Below, in pieces: positions 28,112-36,729 of a DNA stretch of 64,000 nt. Under the pieces are notes generated by a model. It was not told the origin of the DNA. It saw only the letters and a program-made list of their open reading frames with translations, and ran no database searches. A program made the position numbers and the translations under genes. Within the stretch, counting starts at the first letter, position 1. Every line of letters begins with the position of its first letter. The stretch is from Pseudomonas sp. PDM05 (GTDB lineage: Bacteria; Pseudomonadota; Gammaproteobacteria; Pseudomonadales; Pseudomonadaceae), in NCBI RefSeq assembly GCF_014851685.1, contig NZ_JACVAC010000012.1, positions 1 to 64,000 on the forward strand, in the 5' to 3' direction.

Positions 28112-28145
28112 AGACGAGAGACCCAGTAAGTCTCTCGTCTTTTTT
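28112..28145 (+). terminator. Rho-independent terminator between the lipoprotein and TpsB genes
   Basis: A perfect 11-base stem (AGACGAGAGAC with GTCTCTCGTCT) encloses CCAGTAA and is followed by TTTTT. It lies 53 bases after the lipoprotein stop codon and 88 bases before the TpsB start codon. It therefore separates or attenuates transcription of the second gene. Confidence 0.92.
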
Positions 28146-28233
28146 AGCGCCAATGAAAGGCACCCGAACCGCGCCCCCAGAGCCCGGCGGGAATCTGCGA
28201 AACGCTGCAGCAGTTTTGACCATGGAGTGTCCT

Positions 28234-29919
28234 ATGCGCGCTTTCACGCCGTTGTTGTTGCTCACCCTCAGTGCCTACGCCCACGCCGATACCCTGCCCA
28301 GCTTCCTTAATAGCAACGACACCATCCGCAACCTGCCCGTGCCCAACCTGCCCGCCGATGCCTATCGACCGAACACCCCGCAGACCCAGTTGCCGACGCC
28401 CGCAGCCAGCGAAGCAAAACCCTTATTGATGGACACCAAAGTGACCATCCGCAAACTGCAGATCGACGGTGGCACGGTCTACCCGCTCAAGGAACTGGCC
28501 CAGGCGTTCGAGCCGCTGATTGGCCACGAAACAGACCTGGCCCACCTGATCGAAGCCACCCGCAGCATCACCCGGCGCTACCAGGCGGATGGCTACTTGC
28601 TGTCCTACGCGTTCCTGCCGGAACAACATTTCGAAGGCGGCCTGGTGCACGTCGTGCTGGTGGAGGGCTATATCCGCGATTACCACGTGCAGGGCGACAT
28701 CGGCTCGGTGTCGGCCTACGTCGCCAAACTCGCGGACAAACTCAAGGCCGAACGCCCCCTCACACGCAAGACGTTCGAGCGTTACACCACGCTGATGGGC
28801 GCGATACCAGGCGTGACGCTCCAGGCGCAAGTGCCGCCACCGGGCACCACCGACGGCGGCACCCGCATGCAGATCACCGCCAGCCGCAAGCCGTTCACCA
28901 CCAGCATGAGCCTCAACCAGGCCAGCCGTGGCGGCCTGCAAGCGCTGCTCAGCGCTACCAGCAACTCCCAGACGTCCATGGGCGAGCAGTTGACCGTCAG
29001 TGGCCTGTTCCCGCCGGGCGACGACAAGGAACACTACTACCGCGCCGCCTACAGCCAATTCATCAACGCCGAGGGCACCCAACTGGCACTTTCGGGGGAA
29101 CGCTACCGCGCCGACCCAGGCACCCATTTGCAACTGGGCGGCGGTTTCGAGCTCAAGCCGCACCAGGCCATCGACCGATTTTCCATTGGTTTGAGCCACC
29201 CGCTGATCGCCTCGCCGACCGAGTCGTTGAGCCTGGGTACACGCTTGTACGGCGTCGACCAGAAAACCCGCTATCAACTGGTGGGTTTCCCCAATCGCTT
29301 CGATGTCGAAACAGACCTGCGCGCCCTGGCCTTCGAAGGCGACTGGCGCAAGGCCGACAGCGACCAACTGCGCATCCTCAGCGCCGGTTTGTACCAAGGC
29401 ATCAACGGCATGGGCGCCAAGACCCGCAGCGATCTGCAAGGGCTAAAACCCGACCTCGACTTCTTCCGCCTGCGCCTGTCCGGCGTGCAAAGCAACAAGC
29501 TGTTCGCCAGCAACTTCCAGGGCGTGCTGTCGGGGGCGTTCTACTGGAGCGACGACACCCTGCCCGACAGCGAACGCGCCACGTTCGGCGGGCAGAATTT
29601 CGGCCGAGGCTACCCGGATGACCAGGGTTCCGGCGACAAGGGCTGGGGCGTGGCCTACGAGGTCAACTACAGCTACAACCGCGCCGGCGACTGGGTGCGC
29701 ATCCTGCAACCCTACGTGGTGTTCGACCGCGCCAAGACGTGGTTCAACGAAGTGCCGGTCAAGGGCAATAACCTGTCCTCGGCGGCCGTCGGCCTGCGCT
29801 TTGGCGACAGCAAGTACTACAACATTGCGCTGGAAGCGGCCAAGCCGATGTCGGACGTCGCGCTGGACAGCTTTGATCGGCGGCCGCGCTATACCTTGAG
29901 CTTCAGCTATCAACTCTGA
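28234..29919 (+). CDS. TpsB-type outer-membrane transporter (ShlB/FhaC/HecB family)
   Basis: The 561-residue protein starts at the ATG at 28234, which has GGAG 6 bases upstream. A Sec signal peptide (LLLLTLSAYAHA) is followed by a linker rich in proline, a POTRA domain (about residues 68-145: VTIRKLQIDGGTVYP, then DGYLLSYAFLPEQ, then VLVEGYI), a second POTRA-like region and a C-terminal 16-strand barrel. The L6-loop motif is visible in NFGRGYPDDQGSGDKG. The protein should export an exoprotein by two-partner secretion or insert as an Omp85-like pore. The only plausible partner nearby is the Gly-rich lipoprotein upstream. No other TpsA-like gene exists in the window. Confidence 0.9.
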   Translation: MRAFTPLLLLTLSAYAHADTLPSFLNSNDTIRNLPVPNLPADAYRPNTPQTQLPTPAASEAKPLLMDTKVTIRKLQIDGGTVYPLKELAQAFEPLIGHETDLAHLIEATRSITRRYQADGYLLSYAFLPEQHFEGGLVHVVLVEGYIRDYHVQGDIGSVSAYVAKLADKLKAERPLTRKTFERYTTLMGAIPGVTLQAQVPPPGTTDGGTRMQITASRKPFTTSMSLNQASRGGLQALLSATSNSQTSMGEQLTVSGLFPPGDDKEHYYRAAYSQFINAEGTQLALSGERYRADPGTHLQLGGGFELKPHQAIDRFSIGLSHPLIASPTESLSLGTRLYGVDQKTRYQLVGFPNRFDVETDLRALAFEGDWRKADSDQLRILSAGLYQGINGMGAKTRSDLQGLKPDLDFFRLRLSGVQSNKLFASNFQGVLSGAFYWSDDTLPDSERATFGGQNFGRGYPDDQGSGDKGWGVAYEVNYSYNRAGDWVRILQPYVVFDRAKTWFNEVPVKGNNLSSAAVGLRFGDSKYYNIALEAAKPMSDVALDSFDRRPRYTLSFSYQL

Positions 29920-29939
29920 ACGGCAGGGTTGCAAACCTG

Positions 29940-29965
29940 TGGCGAGGGCGCTTGTTGCCTCGCCA
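29940..29965. terminator. Hairpin between convergent tpsB and response-regulator genes
   Basis: TGGCGAGG and CCTCGCCA pair around ten bases. It sits 20 bases after the tpsB stop and 7 before the convergent gene end. No T-run follows in either direction, so termination is only possible, not proven. Confidence 0.4.
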
Positions 29966-29971
29966 TTGAGG

Positions 29972-30379
29972 TCAGAGATGGCGTTTCTGGAGAGGAAACA
30001 GATTGTTGAGGGTATCGATCAAGCGCACCAGATAGATCGGCTTGCGAAACAGATCCAGCACTTGCAGGCGCAGCATGTCGCTGACGTCATCCATCTCGGC
30101 ATGACCCGACATCACGATCACCGGCAGGTGCTGGCGGTCGGTGTGTTCGCGCAGGCGCTTGATCAGAGAGATGCCACTTTCCTCGGGCATGCGCAGGTCG
30201 GTGATGATCAGCGCGATGTCGGGGTTGAGGGTCAATTCCTGTAGCGCGAAGGTCACGGAGGTGGCGGTGAAACAGACAAATCCCTCATTTGCGAGGGATT
30301 CGGCGAGTTCGATCAGGGCGTCTTCTTCGTCGTCCACCAAGAGGATTTGTTGCCGGGAAGACGAGGCAGGGAGGCTCAT
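29972..30379 (-). CDS. Single-domain response regulator (receiver only)
   Basis: The 135-residue protein is one CheY-like receiver domain. The acidic pocket is in LLVDDEEDA (D16, D17), the phosphorylation site is D61 in IITDLRMPEESG, the switch serine is S91 in VMSGH and the lysine is K113 in FRKPIY. There is no output domain. It is encoded beside the two flp genes and on the same strand. It could relay signals from the PprA-PprB system or another kinase. The ATG at 30379 is used; a GTG six codons upstream is possible but neither has a strong ribosome-binding site. Confidence 0.85.
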   Translation of the reverse strand: MSLPASSSRQQILLVDDEEDALIELAESLANEGFVCFTATSVTFALQELTLNPDIALIITDLRMPEESGISLIKRLREHTDRQHLPVIVMSGHAEMDDVSDMLRLQVLDLFRKPIYLVRLIDTLNNLFPLQKRHL

Positions 30380-30434
30380 GGAAAAAGATTCTGACACTAA
30401 GAATGTACTCAGGTTAGTCGCGTCAATAAAATGA

Positions 30435-30632
30435 TCAAGTCGACAGCAGGCTCGTTTCGATCAGGTTGAACAATACCTTCACACGGTCGCTGATCGGGGT
30501 CATGAAAATACCGATCACCGCCGCGCACATCGCCGCCACAATGGCGTACTCGATGCCGGAGGCGCCGTCCCTGGCGCTCACCATTACTTGCACTTTCACG
30601 TACGCGCTGCGAATGCTGTCTTCGATGTGCAT
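30435..30632 (-). CDS. flp: Flp-type pilin prepilin, second copy
   Basis: The 65-residue precursor has a leader ending in glycine (G23) before A-S-G-I-E-Y-A, with glutamate at +5 and tyrosine at +6, the Flp (type IVb) signature. It shares the block GASGIEYAIVAAMCAAVIG with the other copy. The mature peptide of about 42 residues is mostly one hydrophobic helix and ends with ISDRVKVLFNLIETSL. GGAG precedes the ATG at 30632. An upstream ATG at 30671 would add 13 residues with no ribosome-binding site. Its product is assembled into the pilus after cleavage by the prepilin peptidase encoded at 39528. Confidence 0.88.
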   Translation of the reverse strand: MHIEDSIRSAYVKVQVMVSARDGASGIEYAIVAAMCAAVIGIFMTPISDRVKVLFNLIETSLLST

Positions 30633-30678
30633 ATAGAGCTCCGTCAAACTAAAGAGGAGAACGCAACGCATTAAAACA

Positions 30679-30879
30679 TCAAGTACCGATCCCGGTTTGT
30701 ATGGAAGTAAAGATAGCCTTCACCTTGGTGCTGATCGGCGACATGAACGCCCCGATGACCGCCGCACACATCGCTGCAACAATCGCATATTCAATACCGG
30801 AAGCCCCTTCCCTGCCATACGACAGGATCTGGATTTTGATGAACACCTTGCGAATACCGTCAAGGAACATATTGAACAT
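30679..30879 (-). CDS. flp: Flp-type pilin prepilin, first copy
   Basis: The 66-residue precursor begins at the ATG at 30879, which has GGAG 7 bases upstream. The leader ends at G25 (YGREG) and the mature chain starts ASGIEYAIVAAM, again with E+5 and Y+6. It is followed after 47 bases by the second flp gene. Together they are probably one transcript, divergent from the rcpC-tad operon. In P. aeruginosa a single flp gene stands at this place. Confidence 0.9.
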   Translation of the reverse strand: MFNMFLDGIRKVFIKIQILSYGREGASGIEYAIVAAMCAAVIGAFMSPISTKVKAIFTSIQTGIGT

Positions 30880-31193
30880 ATGACTTCTCCTTTGCGCAGG
30901 AAGCGCGATGTAGCGGGCTTGCAACATGATCTTGCTATGCCACAAGAGCATTGTCGGCAAATCCACTCCCAACAACTGTAACAAGCGACTAATCACAAAG
31001 TATTAGTCAGTTTCATGGCGCCAACCCCCCTGTATTTGTGTGGCGACGCATAATATTCAGACGGATTAATGGCGTTTTGTCCTAGCTCTACTACCTTCAA
31101 ATAGCGAAATAGTCAGAAGCCCAGAATGCACTGATTGCGTAGTCGCTGGACGGACCCGATGGCAGGCCCGGCAGCAGGAAAGGGAGAGCCTTT
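30880..31193. other. Divergent promoter region between flp and rcpC
   Basis: The 314 bases hold the promoters for the flp genes (leftward) and for rcpC-tad (rightward). The left part is moderately AT-rich. I see no certain -35/-10 pair and no coding sequence. In P. aeruginosa the corresponding region is activated by PprB, so a PprB site is expected here, but its sequence is not evident to me. Confidence 0.5.
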
Positions 31194-32135
31194 ATGAGCA
31201 GTCGTATCAGCATGATTCTGGCCGTGATATTGCTGCTCGGCGCGCTGATCGCCGGGTATTGGGGCCTCGTCCTGAGCCGGCCGGAGCCCATCACCGCCGT
31301 CGCGCCACCTGTCATTAACAACGCCCCCGTGGCTCCCGTCGAAGACCCGACCCGCCTACCCGTGGTCGTACTGATCCATGACGTGCCGCCCTTCGTCGCG
31401 CTGACCGCCGCCGACCTGAGCGTGGAAAAACTCAAGACCGTGCCCGCCGGCAGCCTGACCCGCCTGGACCAAGCCGTCGGCCGCGCCCCATGGCGCGCCC
31501 TGGAAGCCGGCACCTGGCTGACCGAAGAGAGCTTCAGCGCCGGCGGCAACCTGTCCCGCATGATCCGCCCCGATGAGCGCGCACTGGCGGTCGCCGTGGA
31601 TGAAGTGACCGGCGCCGGCGGCCAACTCAACCCGGGTGACTACGTTGACGTGATGCTCTATCTGCGCCAGGAAAACGGCAACCCGCAACCCTCCGCACAA
31701 ACCATCATCCCGGCCCTGCGCCTGCTGGGCGTGGGTGATCAGCTGGGGCTGACCAACGACGGCAAACCCGGCTCCCCGGTACCCGTCACCCAGGAAGACA
31801 AGGCCAGGCAACAACAAAACCGCGCCAGTGCGCGCACGGTGTTGCTGGCGGTGCCTGAACAGTTGATGACCCGCCTGGTCCTGGCCATACAAGCCGGCAA
31901 CCTGCGCCTGGCCGTACGCAGCGCCGACGAGCAGCGCCTGAGCCACTACTGGAGCGGCGGCACCGACGCCATGGCCAACCTCGACAGCGCCAAGCGCGAT
32001 CTCTACCAATTCAACCAACTGGCGCTCACCACGCCGCCCCTCGGCAACTTCAACCGGCCCGCCACCACGGGCGCCCCGCGGCGCTCTGGGGTCGAAGTCA
32101 TACGCGGCAACCAGATCACTCAACAAACGCCCTGA
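31194..32135 (+). CDS. rcpC: Flp pilus assembly protein RcpC/CpaB
   Basis: The 313-residue protein has an N-terminal membrane anchor (ISMILAVILLLGALIAGYWGL) and then an SAF-type domain (VPPFVALTAADLSVEKLKTVPAGSL), the layout of CpaB/RcpC. It is a periplasmic component near the secretin. GGGAG precedes the ATG by 8 bases. It opens the tad operon, and rcpA follows after 20 bases. Confidence 0.9.
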   Translation: MSSRISMILAVILLLGALIAGYWGLVLSRPEPITAVAPPVINNAPVAPVEDPTRLPVVVLIHDVPPFVALTAADLSVEKLKTVPAGSLTRLDQAVGRAPWRALEAGTWLTEESFSAGGNLSRMIRPDERALAVAVDEVTGAGGQLNPGDYVDVMLYLRQENGNPQPSAQTIIPALRLLGVGDQLGLTNDGKPGSPVPVTQEDKARQQQNRASARTVLLAVPEQLMTRLVLAIQAGNLRLAVRSADEQRLSHYWSGGTDAMANLDSAKRDLYQFNQLALTTPPLGNFNRPATTGAPRRSGVEVIRGNQITQQTP

Positions 32136-32155
32136 TAGCGCTAAGGATGTCTTGA

Positions 32156-33373
32156 ATGAGCAGTCGTTCCATGCCGAAGTTTTCGCGAGTGTTCTGGGCC
32201 GTCATCACCCTCAGCCTGCCCGTCGCGGCCGCCCAGGCGGCTTCCGCCAACTGCGCCAGCCTGGGACAGTTGCCCGCCACGCTGGAGGTGGGTGAAGGGC
32301 TGCAACAGGCCATACAGTCGCCGGTCGCCATTACCCGGCTGGCCGTCGGCGATCCGAAAATCGCCGACGTACACGTCAACGGCAACCAGGCCTTCCTGCT
32401 CACCGGCGTCGCACCCGGCGCCACCACCCTGATGATCTGGACCGCCTGCTCGCCCAACCCGCGCCAGACCATGGTGTTCGTCAAAGGCAAGGCCACTTCG
32501 GCGTTGACCAGCCTGTCGCTGTCGCCATCGGATGACCCTTCGCTGCCCAGCCAGGTGCAGACCGACATCCGCTTCGTTGAAGTCAGCCGCACCAAGCTCA
32601 AGGAGGCGAGCACCAAGTTCCTGGGGATCGGCACCAACTTCTTCGTCAGCAGCCCGAGCATCGTCTCGCCCTCGGAGAGCGTGTTCAAACTGCCGGTGAG
32701 TACCGACAATTTCAACGTCGGCTTCGGCGGGGGTCGAGTCAAGGCGATGATCAATGCCCTGGAAAGCAGCGGCTTCGCCTACACCCTCGCACGCCCCAGC
32801 CTGGTGGCCCTGAGCGGCCAGAGCGCGACCTTCCTGGCCGGCGGCGAAGTGCCGATTCCGGTACCCAGTTCCGGCAGCGACAGCATCTCCATCGAGTACA
32901 AGGAATTCGGCATCCGCTTGACCCTCACCCCCACGGTGATCGACCGCAACCGCATCACCCTCAAGGTGGCGCCAGAAGTCAGCGAACTGGACTACAGCAA
33001 CGCCATCGCGATCCAGGGCATCCAGGTGCCCGCGCTTACCGTGCGCCGCACCGACACCAGCGTGTCCTTGGCCGATGGCGAAAGCTTCGTGATCAGCGGG
33101 CTGATCAGCACCAACAACCGTTCGACCATCGCCAAGTTTCCCGGCCTGGGTGACATCCCGATCCTGGGTGCATTTTTCCGTGACTCCAACATCAGCCGCG
33201 AAGAAAAAGAGCTGCTGATGATTGTCACCCCGCACCTGGTCCAACCCCTGGCCGCCAACGCGCAACTGCCTTCGCTGCCTGGGGAAAAACTGCGCAGCTA
33301 TGACCCGAACTGGTATCGCCTGTTCTTCCTCGAAAACGGTAATTTCGACCGACGCACGGGACTGTCCCAATGA
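32156..33373 (+). CDS. rcpA: Flp pilus secretin RcpA/CpaC
   Basis: The 405-residue protein has a signal peptide ending near AAAQA, an N-terminal pilus-secretin domain (VTRLAVGDPKIADVHV-like segment near residue 60, ITRLAVGDPKIADVHVNG) and a C-terminal secretin domain with GLISTNNRSTIAKFPGLGDIP and LGAFFRD. It forms the outer-membrane channel for Flp fibres. Its last four bases overlap tadZ. Start ATG with AAGGA. Confidence 0.93.
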   Translation: MSSRSMPKFSRVFWAVITLSLPVAAAQAASANCASLGQLPATLEVGEGLQQAIQSPVAITRLAVGDPKIADVHVNGNQAFLLTGVAPGATTLMIWTACSPNPRQTMVFVKGKATSALTSLSLSPSDDPSLPSQVQTDIRFVEVSRTKLKEASTKFLGIGTNFFVSSPSIVSPSESVFKLPVSTDNFNVGFGGGRVKAMINALESSGFAYTLARPSLVALSGQSATFLAGGEVPIPVPSSGSDSISIEYKEFGIRLTLTPTVIDRNRITLKVAPEVSELDYSNAIAIQGIQVPALTVRRTDTSVSLADGESFVISGLISTNNRSTIAKFPGLGDIPILGAFFRDSNISREEKELLMIVTPHLVQPLAANAQLPSLPGEKLRSYDPNWYRLFFLENGNFDRRTGLSQ

Positions 33374-34560
33374 GTGAAAGCCTGAGCCAGACCTTCCTTG
33401 CAATCACCCGCAACAGCACCGACCTGGAATGGCTGCAGGGTGCCCTCGCGCCCCTCGGCCAAGTGGTCAGCGCCGGCAGCGGCAGCCTCGACGAATTGCT
33501 GGCGTTGGTAGACGTGACCTTCGCCAACCTGGTGTTCATCGGCCTGGACCGGGAAAACGTCAGCAACCAGTGCGCTTTGATCGAAGGCGCCCTGGAGGCC
33601 AAGCCCATGCTGGCCATCGTGGCCCTGGGCGACGGCATGGACAACCAACTGGTGCTGAACGCCATGCGCGCCGGGGCCCGGGACTTTGTCGCCTACGGCT
33701 CGCGCTCCAGCGAAGTGGCGGGGCTGGTCCGGCGCCTGGGCAAACGCCTGCCCGCCGTGGCCCACACCAGCCACCTGGGCGGCCTGACCGTGCTGTACGG
33801 CACCCAGTGCGGCACCGACGGCGCCATGCTGGCCGACCACCTGGCCCACGTGGTGCAGAAAAGTGGCCAGCAAACCCTGGTGCTCGACCTGGGCCTGCCA
33901 CGGGGCGACAGCCTGGCGTTGCTCGGCCTGGAAAGCTCGTTCCACTTTGGCGATGCCCTGCGCCACCTGCGCCGCCTCGACGCCACGCTGATCAACAGCG
34001 CCTTTACCCAGGCCGAGGATGGGTTGCGGATCCTCGCCTACACCGACGGCGACGATCCCTTGGAACAAACCAGTGCCGCCGAGTTGTACATGCTGCTCAG
34101 CGCCCTGCGCCAACACTTCCAGCACATCGTGGTGAACCTCACTGGGCAGCCGGACAGCGACGCCCTGCGCACCGTTGTCAGCCACTGCGACAAGCTCTTG
34201 TGGTGCACCGACCAGAGTGTGCTCGACTGCCGTCGCAACCTGGCGGTGCTCAATCGCTGGCGCGAAAAGGGCATGAAACTCGAACACGGGCGGCTGCTGA
34301 TCGACCGCTACATCAAAGGCGCCGCGCCCGAGGCCGAAGCCTTGGGCAAAACCTTCGGCCTGGAGGTGATGGCCATATTGCCGCTGAGTGCAGACATCCG
34401 CCTCAACGCCAAGAATCAGGGCCAAAGCCTGTTCACCCTGGCCCCGCGCGAACCGTTGACCCAAGGCTTGCGCAACCTCGGCGAGCGCTTGGCCAAGCGC
34501 TCCGAAGGCCTTGAGAAACCCACCGCCAACTGGCTGACCCGTCTTTGGAGCACCAAATGA
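33370..34560 (+). CDS. tadZ: Flp pilus assembly protein TadZ/CpaE
   Basis: The 396-residue protein belongs to the CpaE/TadZ group: an N-terminal receiver-like domain (about 1-125) and a C-terminal ParA/MinD-like ATPase fold (GGLTVLYGTQCGTDGAMLADHLA). The expected P-loop KGGxGK[ST] is degenerate: no lysine is found in GTQCGTDGA. TadZ places the assembly machine at the cell pole. It overlaps rcpA and tadA by four bases each, so the three are translationally coupled. Confidence 0.88.
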   Translation: MSESLSQTFLAITRNSTDLEWLQGALAPLGQVVSAGSGSLDELLALVDVTFANLVFIGLDRENVSNQCALIEGALEAKPMLAIVALGDGMDNQLVLNAMRAGARDFVAYGSRSSEVAGLVRRLGKRLPAVAHTSHLGGLTVLYGTQCGTDGAMLADHLAHVVQKSGQQTLVLDLGLPRGDSLALLGLESSFHFGDALRHLRRLDATLINSAFTQAEDGLRILAYTDGDDPLEQTSAAELYMLLSALRQHFQHIVVNLTGQPDSDALRTVVSHCDKLLWCTDQSVLDCRRNLAVLNRWREKGMKLEHGRLLIDRYIKGAAPEAEALGKTFGLEVMAILPLSADIRLNAKNQGQSLFTLAPREPLTQGLRNLGERLAKRSEGLEKPTANWLTRLWSTK

Positions 34561-35831
34561 GCGGCGACAAACTGTTCGGCGGGCCGGGCGGGCGCAGCGC
34601 CGTCGGCAACACCGACCATGACGGCCTCAAGCTGGTACTGCACCGCTACATCATCGATGCCATCGAGGAGTCGGGGCGCAACCTGCTGGAAGGCACACGC
34701 CAGTCCCTCGCGCAGTTTGTGATCGACAAGGTCAGCGAATACATCACCCGCATGCACCTGGCGATTTCCCGCTACGAGATGGAACGCCTGGCCGAAGAGA
34801 TCGTCGACGAACTCACCGGCTTCGGCCCCCTGGAAGTGCTGCTGCGCGATGCCTCTGTCACTGAAATCCTGGTCAACGGCCCCCATCGGGTGTTCGTTGA
34901 GCGCGAGGGGTTGCTGCACCAGAGTGACCTGCGGTTTATCGATGACCATCACGTGGAACGCGTCATGCAGCGCATCCTCGCGCCGTTGGGGCGGCGCCTG
35001 GATGAGTCCTCGCCGATGGTCGATGCGCGGCTGCCCGACGGCAGCCGGGTCAACGCGATCATCCCGCCGATTGCCCTGGATGGGCCGTGCCTGTCGATCC
35101 GGAAATTCCGCAAGGACATGCTCAAAAGCAGCGACCTGGTGGCGATGCAAACCATCGACCAGCCGATTTTCGAGTTCTTCCAGGGCGCGGTGGGCAAGCG
35201 CTGCAACATCCTGATCAGTGGCGGTACCGGCACCGGCAAGACCACCTTGCTGAACATCCTCAGCCAACTGATCAACCCCCATGAACGGCTGGTCACCATC
35301 GAAGACGTGGCTGAACTGCAACTGGGCCACCCCCACGTGGTACGCCTGGAAACCCGCCCGCCGAATGCCGAAGGCCACGGCGAAGTAAAGGCCAGCGACC
35401 TGATCCGCAACGCCCTGCGGATGCGCCCGGACCGCATCATCCTTGGCGAGATCCGTGGCGTCGAAGTGCTCGATGTGCTCACCGCAATGAACACCGGCCA
35501 CGACGGCTCGATGAGCACCGTGCACGCCAACAATGCCCAGGACGCGCTGCTGCGCCTGGAGACGCTGGTGGGCCTGACCGGGCGCCTGATCGCGGAAAAA
35601 ACCCTGCGCCAGATGATCTGCGCGGCACTCGACGTGATCATCCAATTGTCACGCCTGCCCGACGGCCGCCGCTGCGTCACCGAAGTGGTGGAAGTGGTCG
35701 GCGTGCGCGATGACATCTACGTCACCAATACCTTGTTCCGCCTCGACAAGCGCACCGGCTACGGATTCTTGCGCGAGGCCATCCACCCCGCCGGCGACAA
35801 GCTGCGCCGCGAGAGCCACCTGCCGCACTAG
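34557..35831 (+). CDS. tadA: Flp pilus ATPase TadA/CpaF
   Basis: This 424-residue secretion ATPase carries Walker A GGTGTGKTT (K near residue 228), the Asp box TIEDVAELQL, Walker B RIILGEIRG and the His box GHDGSMSTVHANN. It hydrolyses ATP to drive pilus assembly, working with TadB and TadC in the inner membrane. The start at 34557 overlaps the tadZ stop (ATGA) and has TTTGGAG before it; the longer frame starting at 34545 is not preferred. Confidence 0.95.
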   Translation: MSGDKLFGGPGGRSAVGNTDHDGLKLVLHRYIIDAIEESGRNLLEGTRQSLAQFVIDKVSEYITRMHLAISRYEMERLAEEIVDELTGFGPLEVLLRDASVTEILVNGPHRVFVEREGLLHQSDLRFIDDHHVERVMQRILAPLGRRLDESSPMVDARLPDGSRVNAIIPPIALDGPCLSIRKFRKDMLKSSDLVAMQTIDQPIFEFFQGAVGKRCNILISGGTGTGKTTLLNILSQLINPHERLVTIEDVAELQLGHPHVVRLETRPPNAEGHGEVKASDLIRNALRMRPDRIILGEIRGVEVLDVLTAMNTGHDGSMSTVHANNAQDALLRLETLVGLTGRLIAEKTLRQMICAALDVIIQLSRLPDGRRCVTEVVEVVGVRDDIYVTNTLFRLDKRTGYGFLREAIHPAGDKLRRESHLPH

Positions 35832-35843
35832 GAGGCGTGCCCC

Positions 35844-36728
35844 ATGCTTGGTCCGATACTGCTCGCGCTGACCTCCCTGGCCATGTTGTTGCTCGGTGTG
35901 CAGTTGATGCGCCGCGGGGTACGTCAGGCCCAGACCGACCGCGTATTGGAGCGCCTGGCCCACGGGCAGCCGCAAGCCCAGGAAAGCAACCCACTGCTCA
36001 ACAGCCTGGAGCGCGCCTTTATGCGTGCCGGCCTGGGCAAGCCGACCGAACGCCTGGGGCTGTGGCTGAGCCTGTGGGCGCTGGGCGTAGTGCTGGGCTT
36101 GCTCGCCTTCGAATGGCTGGGATTGCTGGTGATGCTACTGGGGCCGCCGCTGATCCTGCGCTTCTACATCTCACTGCGCTATCAACGGCGCTTGCAGCGC
36201 ATGATCGAACAACTGCCGCAGTTGCTCGATCACGCGGTGCGCAGTCTCAAATCCGGGCGCACCCTGGCCGATGCGGTGCTCAACGCTATCGACGCCAGCG
36301 ACGACCCACTGCGCACCGCCATGGGCCGCATCAAGCGCAATGTGCTGCTGGGCGTCAGCCTGCCGGAGGCCACCCACGATTTCGCCGAGCTGTATGAACA
36401 GGATGAATTGCGCCTGTTTGCCCTCGGTTTGAAGGTCAACCATCGGTATGGCGGCAACGCCAGCGAGCTGCTGGAAAACCTGATCAAGATGATCCGCGAG
36501 CGCGACCAGGGTGCGCGCCAACTGCGCGCAATGACCGGCGAAACCCGGGTCACCGCGGTGGTCCTGGCGTTGTTGCCGGTCAGCGTGGCGAGCTATTTCC
36601 TGCTGACCAACCCGACGTATCTGGTGGGCATGTGGGCCGATGACAGCGGCCAATGGTTGCTGATCGGCGCCTTCAGCATGCAGGTCATCGGGTGCGTGGC
36701 GCTGTGGCGCATGCTGAGGAGCGTCTGA
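35844..36728 (+). CDS. tadB: Flp pilus inner-membrane platform protein TadB
   Basis: The 294-residue protein has a T2SSF (GspF-like) domain (IEQLPQLLDHAVRSLKSGRTLADAVLNA, then DELRLFALGLKVNHRYGGN) and about four hydrophobic segments at the ends. It forms the platform with TadC beneath the secretin. AGGAGG lies 7 bases before the ATG. tadC starts one base after its stop. Confidence 0.92.
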   Translation: MLGPILLALTSLAMLLLGVQLMRRGVRQAQTDRVLERLAHGQPQAQESNPLLNSLERAFMRAGLGKPTERLGLWLSLWALGVVLGLLAFEWLGLLVMLLGPPLILRFYISLRYQRRLQRMIEQLPQLLDHAVRSLKSGRTLADAVLNAIDASDDPLRTAMGRIKRNVLLGVSLPEATHDFAELYEQDELRLFALGLKVNHRYGGNASELLENLIKMIRERDQGARQLRAMTGETRVTAVVLALLPVSVASYFLLTNPTYLVGMWADDSGQWLLIGAFSMQVIGCVALWRMLRSV

Positions 36729-36729
36729 G

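Noticed and set aside
34416-35645. A 409-residue minus-strand frame
   Set aside because: It overlaps tadA, which carries intact Walker and Asp/His boxes. The minus reading is biased Gln/His/Asp-rich shadow sequence.
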